Assembly (NCBI GenBank): GCA_011799875.1 | Contig: CM022303.1 | Span: 189,831,700 to 189,895,699, forward strand | Direction of reading: 5' to 3' | From: Thinopyrum elongatum | Taxonomy: Eukaryota; Streptophyta; Magnoliopsida; Poales; Poaceae | DNA: 64,000 nucleotides | In this document: positions 58,201-64,000 of the stretch, piece by piece | How positions within the stretch are numbered: the stretch's first letter is position 1 | How the letters are laid out: every line of letters starts with the position of its first letter | Notes under the pieces: generated by a model | Seen by the model: only the letters and a program-made list of their open reading frames with translations | Database searches by the model: none | Told to the model about the DNA's origin: nothing | Program-made: the position numbers and the translations under genes

Positions 58201-61200
58201 GTTCTTGGAAATTTCCAAGTATGAACAGTGCGTAACAGCGTATTTTTAATGAATTTTCCAGACTTTTCGAGGATTTTTTTTCCTAGAAAATGAATTTTTC
58301 AGAGTTTTTGGGAAATTTCAGATTGTGAACAGTGCTTTTTGAAAAAATTCAGATTCCCCAAAAATGATTTTTTTCGGCATTTTTGGAAATTTCCAGATAT
58401 GAACAGTGCATAACAGCGTATTTTTTATGAATTTTCCAGACTTTTCGGAGATTTTTTTCCCAGAAAATGAACTTTTTGGGAAATTCCTGATTATGAACAG
58501 TGCATAACAGTGCATTCGTGTAATTTTTTGTAGAAAAAAAAATTAGGAAAACTCGATATGTATGTACAGTGTTGTGAACAGGCTATGAACAGTGCTGCTG
58601 ACGTGGCGATGGTCAACTTGCCACATAAGCAAGTCAGACCCGGTCTGGCCTGCGTAGGACCTGTGATGAACAACTTATAAACTTTTAGGACCTGAATCTG
58701 CACTTTTGAAGTTTTAGGACTAACTTGACACACCTCGAATAGTTATAGGACTTATGATGCATTTTACTCTTAAATCAATGTTCCTTATAGCTGTACAATA
58801 GATGGAATGGTAGAAATCAGTTAGGTAGGAAGTGATCCAAGATTATTCAGTCTATAAGCAAATTTAGGAGCAAAATTCAAAAACAAAGGAGCTCTGAATG
58901 TAAACTGGGTATGTAATGCAAGATAATGAAGTGTGTAAGAGATACTAACATTCACATACCAACTGGCATATGTACAAAGAATAAGGAAAAATGGAATAAC
59001 TAGCATCCACATACCACATATAGAAATGCATTTTGAGAAATCTTCTCAGTGAGCATTTGAACTGCTCCAGCTTCTAGAATTTCTGCTCTTGTTTTGTCGT
59101 CATGGCGAGCAAAGACAGCAAGTAGCCAGAGTGGAATCATGTTACCCGAGATAACAGCAGTGTGGGGCACCATTTCAGCATCACTGCTATTTTCTTTTGA
59201 GTGCCTGGAAATTTTAATGTCTGCTATACTTTCACCATCTCCATTTTCAGAAGGTAAGTTTGCTGTATTGATCATACCAACTAGAGAATGAATTAGCTGA
59301 ATGTACAGGCTTGAATCACTCAGTATCTCAATCTGCTTTTGACAATGCTTTTTTGCTGCACAAACAAGAAGAGCACATCCACCAACTTTAACTTTCAGAA
59401 GGTTAGAACCAATGACCCGCCGTGCTGCTGATGATATGCAACCTGGGATTTCAGAAACCAAACCACCCACAACATCATGTTGGTCCAAACAGAGCCTTGA
59501 CAAAACTTCTATGGCTTTATCTTGCAAGGCGGGTACTGCATCAGCTACACAAGAAACAAGGGGAAGTATGGTGTGGGGATTTTCTGCAAGAGCTGTCCAG
59601 GGAGCCTTGGTATGCCCACTTGACACCTTCGATCTTGATAATAGCACCAGTGCATCAAGAACTTCTGATGTTGCCGAAGCATCACCATCAGCAGCTTCCA
59701 AGAGACCAGCTAGAGCAAGGACAGCACCAGAGCGATTAATGGTATCTGAGATAGCTTGGTTAATGGGTCGGCACTGCAAAAGGCGAGCTATTGCTGCTGC
59801 TCCATGAATTCTTCCATCAAGAGTACCCTCCTTAAGAACACGAGTTATAGGGAACATAATCTCTTCAAAAGATACCAGCGCAGACAATTCATGATCAAGA
59901 AAAAGGTTTGCCAAAGCTCGGGTTGCTTGCTCTGCTACTTCAAGAACTGTTGAACTTGCAAGTGAGACTAGTGGAGCAAGTGCATCCCGTCCAACTGCAG
60001 CAACCTCCTTATTTTGCTTGACTGAAAGAAAAATGGCAGCAAGGCAACATGAGGCCTCCATTAGTATTCTGTCGGACTGCACGTCAATCAGTTTCATGAC
60101 TGACCAAAGTGTCTTCACTGCAATATGTGTTTCTCGCAAGTCTTTGCGGCAATGGAATAGACCAGCAAGAGCAGATGCTGATGTAGCCTGAGTTTCTTCT
60201 TTTGGGGAGCTTAGAATTTTGATCATTGTCTCAACTGCATCATTTGCAGCACTTCCTTCATGCAGAATATCATTAAGTGGTGCAACAGAAAGCATGCTTT
60301 TCAAAGCATCAAGAACATAAATTTTTGATTCAGGCTGTTCACTTGTCAACAGAGCAGATAACTGACTAATAGTTCCAGTATCTGACTTGTGAATGAGATG
60401 ATTCAGTGTTTTGGATGCTATCTCTTTGCCGTTGTCACTTCCGTTTTTGAGAAGCCATAGCAAAGCAGGAACTGCATCAGCACTTTCAACACATGCTCGT
60501 ATGTCTTCACTGTGATTGCATAAATTGCCAATGATGGTTGCTGAATCTTCTTTAGCTTTCGGAGAACCAGTTTCTAATATTTGAACAAGAGGAGGTATAC
60601 CACCAGCAGCAGTGATAGCCCATTTGCACTCATCATTCTCCTTTGACAGAAGAGCGAGCAGAGCAACAGCACATTCCTGCTGCTGTTCTGAGGATAGACC
60701 AAGTAAGGAAATCAATAGCTGAACACCCTCACGGCCTTGCAGAGCTTGCCATAAATCACAATCTTTCTTGCAGAGAGCAAAGAGTGATGTCATCAGGTCA
60801 TCTTGCACCTCAGTGCCTGCCATGGTTATCAAACCAACAAGCAAACGTTTTGCATCAGAATCTGCAAGTGTCTTGCAGAGAACTGGGTTACTATACAAGC
60901 TGGCCAAAGCTTCAATTACACGCTCCTGTACAAGGAAGGGCGCCTTAGGCTTGAACTGTTTCATTAATGTCTTCTCAATGACCAGAGGGTCTGATGCACT
61001 GATTGATTCTGCATTTATGTCATATATCATCAAGGCTGAGGCTAATGCACCAAGAGTGTCAGCAATCTGTGCAGAGGAAGAGCATGATTCAAGACTTTCA
61101 CCAAGGCTTGAGATTACATAAGATAAACCACCAGAAATATTTGCTAATGCACACATCGCATTTTCTTGCAGCGCTTGGGCAGATTCTCCGTGCATGAACT

Positions 61201-63770
61201 CTTTTGATGGAGCAATAGTAGCATTTATAAGAGCAGGAATCCCATTAGAACTAGCTACCTCACGCCGAGCTTCTTTACTCTGCGCAGAAAGGGATTTCAG
61301 AGCACCAGCAGCTTCTGCTCTAATGGAAGTTTCATTACCAGGACCAAGCAACTTTAGGAGCTGTTTTGTTGTTTCTCCTGATAAAACTTTTGAACAAACT
61401 GATGAGTCTTCCATCATTAAGGCCCCAAGAAGATTGCACACATTTGCTAGGGTATTTGTCTGTCCAGAACCAATCAGCTTTATAAGTATATCAACTCCAC
61501 CACATCGCACAGTTGCTGACCAAAACCCCTCTGTGCTTTTTGACAAGTTCTTCAGTGCTCCGGTTAGCAGGCCATCCACCAAACTCTCATTCTTGAGGCT
61601 AACTTTGAGTTGCTCCCACAGTACTGGGACAACATTTTCTGTTGAGAATATCTTTGAACCAACATGATCCCTTATCCCACCTTGAGAAACAGCATAAATT
61701 GTTTTGGCAGCTGCAGTCTGACTTTCAGCTGACTTGGACCTGAGAAGAGCAAGCAATGGAGGGATGCAACCACCAAGCAGAACCTTCACCCTTAGCTCCT
61801 CTTCCTTGCAAAGAGACCCAAGAACAGTAGCAGACAGCATCTTAATTCCAGATGAGCCAGACCTGAGGAGAGAAACAAGTATTGGAACAGCCTGTGAATG
61901 TGACGCAACAGCTCCAAATGCAGTGTCACGTGTTTGAACAAGATCCAATAACTGCTTCAATGAGCTTTCTTTTTCTTGAGTGGAAGAAGAACTCTGCCGC
62001 AACTGCTCAATACAATGAGCAACACTTGAAAGTGTCTCCTCATCCTCCATATTGACTCGGTTCCTGCAATTACATATGATCAGACTTAGTTCTAGTGTCC
62101 AATACTTCGCAATGATTTTGATGTGGTATAATTTACAAGAGCATAATAGTTTATCAAAAGTTCACAGCTAAGATACTACTTCATCTGATCCAAAATGTAT
62201 TCAAGATGATACCCTGACCATCAATTTCTGTATAAAAATGTCGCCCCACAGAGAAATAATTATATCAGTGTATTTCATGATAAATCAAGTGATATCAATT
62301 TGATGTTTTGGATGCTGGTGATTCTTTTCTTATAGATGGTCAAATCCACATGGCATTTTCATTAAACAGGTGTACCAGATGATTTATAAATGTTGTGTGA
62401 TCTTCTGGCAAGATGACTTCGCTGGCTTAACGCAATGGTCGACAAACATAAGACAGCCTGCAAGCAATGGTGCTTGGCTGTTCCCCACGCTCTCCCATAG
62501 CTCTTGCATCTATGTATTTGTCGTTTTAGGTTTAGGTTACCCCTCTTTGTGTTTATCGCCCAGCTGGCTATGCAGTTCTCATTTGGAAAGAAAAAAAGTT
62601 ATGTGATCTCTCAATTCTAACATGTTTCCTGGAATGTCTATTGGCTGCTGCACGTTACTTTGCTTTGATCTTGATCTGTTAGTTTGATTAGGAATTTATC
62701 CCTTTAAAAAAAGTTTGAGTTAGATTTGAGTTTGAGATAGAGTTAGTCTTAAGTGACAAGTCAATGCGTTTGCATTTTAACTTATGACATCAAGGAAGAA
62801 GGAATAGTTAGAATTTTGCTCATGAAAAAATTTCTCTTCCATATGTGCTCAATTTCTCCATATTCAAGTATCTCATTTCCTTCGAGATGCACTGTCCCTG
62901 CCCTTTACTCTCTCAGGAGGTAAAAAAAGAACTCGACCAACCGGCACTAGCATTCATGGTATTTTAATTTAAAAGAAACTACGAGGAGCCCACTCCGCGG
63001 AGGCGAAGCCTTGGACCTGGGTAGACTAGGCATGCACTCCCGTTCTAGGCGACTGAGCAACGCTCAAGTTCCCCTCTTTGTAAAGGTTCAAAAAATTTCC
63101 AAATTGCATTAATGCCTTTGAATATAAAATTACAGGACCTATTTAAATCTCAATAGCACCTTATTACAATTGTAATATCGTAAATCAAATAACCAATGCA
63201 ATTGCATATCTAAATGTAGGTGTAGGTGTTGATTTTTGCTGCTTTCGTAATTTCTTACACATCCAAGTAATGTTAAACCAGGGCATCAGAAAACTTTTAT
63301 CTAGGGGTCCTTTTATTTGGAGCAGAAATTTGTTGAGGTGCAGGGTAGTTGTTATAGACTATTAATTCCCATTTCCCAACTAGTTTGGTTGACATATAAG
63401 TCACTTCTAAAAACATATCCCTTAAGTGGACAACATGGACATTTTAGTAGTCATGTCTTTTTCCCATTTGATATTCAGGAATTCTAACATCACCTTGTGA
63501 CGATTTTACAGCTGTTATATTGCATGATGTTATATGAAAGAAAAGTCCAAGAGATGCAACAGTGACATATCAAACAGAAAAAGAATAAGAGAAGGTAAGA
63601 CCGTAAGAGTAGTGGAAATGTTGTTGTGGTAAATCACATTTCATCAATCATGCTATAGAAGACTACAAGCATTTTGCACTACAGAGTACAAACCAAGAAA
63701 GAATCACAACTTACTTGCCCATTCTCATGACTGAGACAGGAGTTGGTGGCTCGGAATCTTGAACCTTATC
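52223..63770 (-). CDS. CSI1: Cellulose synthase-interactive protein (Armadillo repeats plus C2), 5' end outside window
   Basis: Exons on the minus strand: 63715-63770, 59015-62063, 54041-56579, 53282-53736, 52469-52585, 52223-52363. All introns are GT-AG and phases agree, giving 2118 residues; the initiating exon is beyond 64000. Arabidopsis CSI1/POM2 is about 2150 residues and matches throughout, for example [57 protein letters not shown] and [16 protein letters not shown]. Residues about 20-1990 are Armadillo/HEAT-type repeats; about 1995-2100 form a C2 domain ([12 protein letters not shown] to GEYTLLPES). CSI1 is known to link cellulose synthase complexes to cortical microtubules, guiding cellulose deposition. 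No stop or frameshift is present, so this looks functional. Two very large exons (3.05 and 2.54 kb) carry most of the protein. CSI3 is the close paralogue, so the symbol is tentative while the family is firm. Confidence 0.93.
56580..59014 (-). other. CSI-type gene intron (2435 bp) carrying a MULE
   Basis: Donor GTG|GTATGT at 59015/59014 and acceptor ATCAG|GGTGAAG at 56580/56579. About 40 percent of the intron is the Mutator-like element at 57785-58769; the rest is AT-rich with no coding. Confidence 0.85.
57785..58769. mobile_element. Mutator-like element with long inverted repeats in the CSI intron
   Basis: 985 bp flanked by the 9-bp duplication TTAAATCAA (57776-57784 and 58770-58778). Ends GAGTAAAATGCATCATAAGT are inverted, and the inverted arms extend about 280 bp (57785-58068 and about 58490-58769), with only a GC-rich CGGCGCGCGCGCCACG difference near 57951-57968. 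The middle repeats GAACAGTG and CCCCAAAAATGA words. No transposase. The arms would fold into a long hairpin in the pre-mRNA. Confidence 0.9.
62064..63714 (-). other. CSI-type gene intron (1651 bp)
   Basis: Donor GGGCAA|GTAAGT at 63715/63714, acceptor AATTGCAG|GAACCG at 62064/62063. A GC-richer patch at about 62975-63075 (GAGGAGCCCACTCCGCGGAG) looks like a repeat fragment. No other gene is seen. Confidence 0.8.
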
Positions 63771-64000
63771 CTGTTAATAGCCAAGCAGGAGTGATTAGCA
63801 TTAAAGACTCCAAGACATAGTACTACATTCAAATGAAGGCTTTTGAACATCAAATAATCATTACAGTACTTTAAAATGTACAGCATTACAACAGTGAATA
63901 CAATTTAATGACTCCAAAACATAGGTCGGGTGTTCAAAATGATGATCATGTTGTCAGATCAATCCCATATTTTCCCTCAAAGTGCAAGCAAGACTGAAAA
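63771..64000 (-). other. Upstream intron of CSI-type gene, continues beyond window
   Basis: Acceptor CTATTAACAG|GATAAG at 63771/63770. The remaining 230 bp are AT-rich without an exon, so the N-terminal exon of the gene is outside the window. Confidence 0.75.

Noticed and set aside
59000..59014. Stop codon ending the 1016-codon frame of the CSI gene
   Set aside because: It lies in the intron after the donor GTG|GTATGT; the next exon at 56579 continues the protein in phase.
62975..63075. Possible extra exon in the CSI intron
   Set aside because: GC-rich patch lacks flanking splice sites and has no counterpart in the CSI protein, which is continuous across the intron.

Overview
This is plant nuclear DNA from a Triticeae grass (wheat, Aegilops or barley type). 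The evidence is the typical Triticeae repeat content: Copia LTRs of the Angela/WIS/BARE kind, a Tat-lineage Gypsy element, a CACTA element with TIR CACTAGTAGAAAA, a Stowaway MITE, Helitron and Mutator-like elements, and LINE remnants. The one intact host gene has spliceosomal introns. There are no bacterial features, tRNAs, rRNAs or CRISPR arrays that I can support.

Layout. (1) 1-26447 is a three-layer nest. The outermost element is a Copia of Angela/WIS type: a decayed RT/RNase H end at 1-683, resuming at 24538, with its 3' LTR at 24642-26447. It is split by a minus-strand Ty3/Gypsy element of the Tat type (684-24532, TSD TTGAC). That element carries gag-pol in one reading frame with four in-frame stops, plus a spliced gene on the opposite strand (12385 to about 16231) of the 'putative gypsy type transposon' family. 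The Gypsy 3' LTR is in turn split by a second Copia element (726-10594, TSD TTATC) with nearly identical 2263-bp LTRs and a decayed interior. (2) 26448-29836 holds an unclassified DNA-transposon relic, a 13-bp retroposition scar and a 1.75-kb non-LTR element with a 13-bp TSD. (3) 29837-48490 is a tandem duplication of a roughly 2.8-kb unit (copy A 29837-42345, copy B 43849-48490) whose copies gained different insertions. A took a LINE-like element, a short-LTR retroelement that itself received a Helitron, and a Mutator-like element. B took a CACTA element containing a Stowaway MITE. (4) 48491-51800 is LINE and MITE debris, including a LINE RNase H domain split by a MULE-like element. (5) 52223-63770 (minus strand) is the only clear host gene. 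It is a CELLULOSE SYNTHASE INTERACTIVE (CSI1/POM2)-type protein with Armadillo repeats and a C-terminal C2 domain, intact over the six exons seen. Its first exon(s) lie beyond 64000. A 985-bp MULE with about 280-bp terminal inverted repeats sits in one intron.

How it fits together: a slow-evolving single-copy gene flanked downstream by tens of kilobases of nested retrotransposons. LTR comparison by eye (about 16 differences in 2263 bp for the inner Copia, about 50 in 1118 bp for the Gypsy) agrees with the nesting order. All eight in-frame stops in the Gypsy genes can be explained by C-to-T change, mostly in CHG or CG context, as expected for methylated and silenced DNA.
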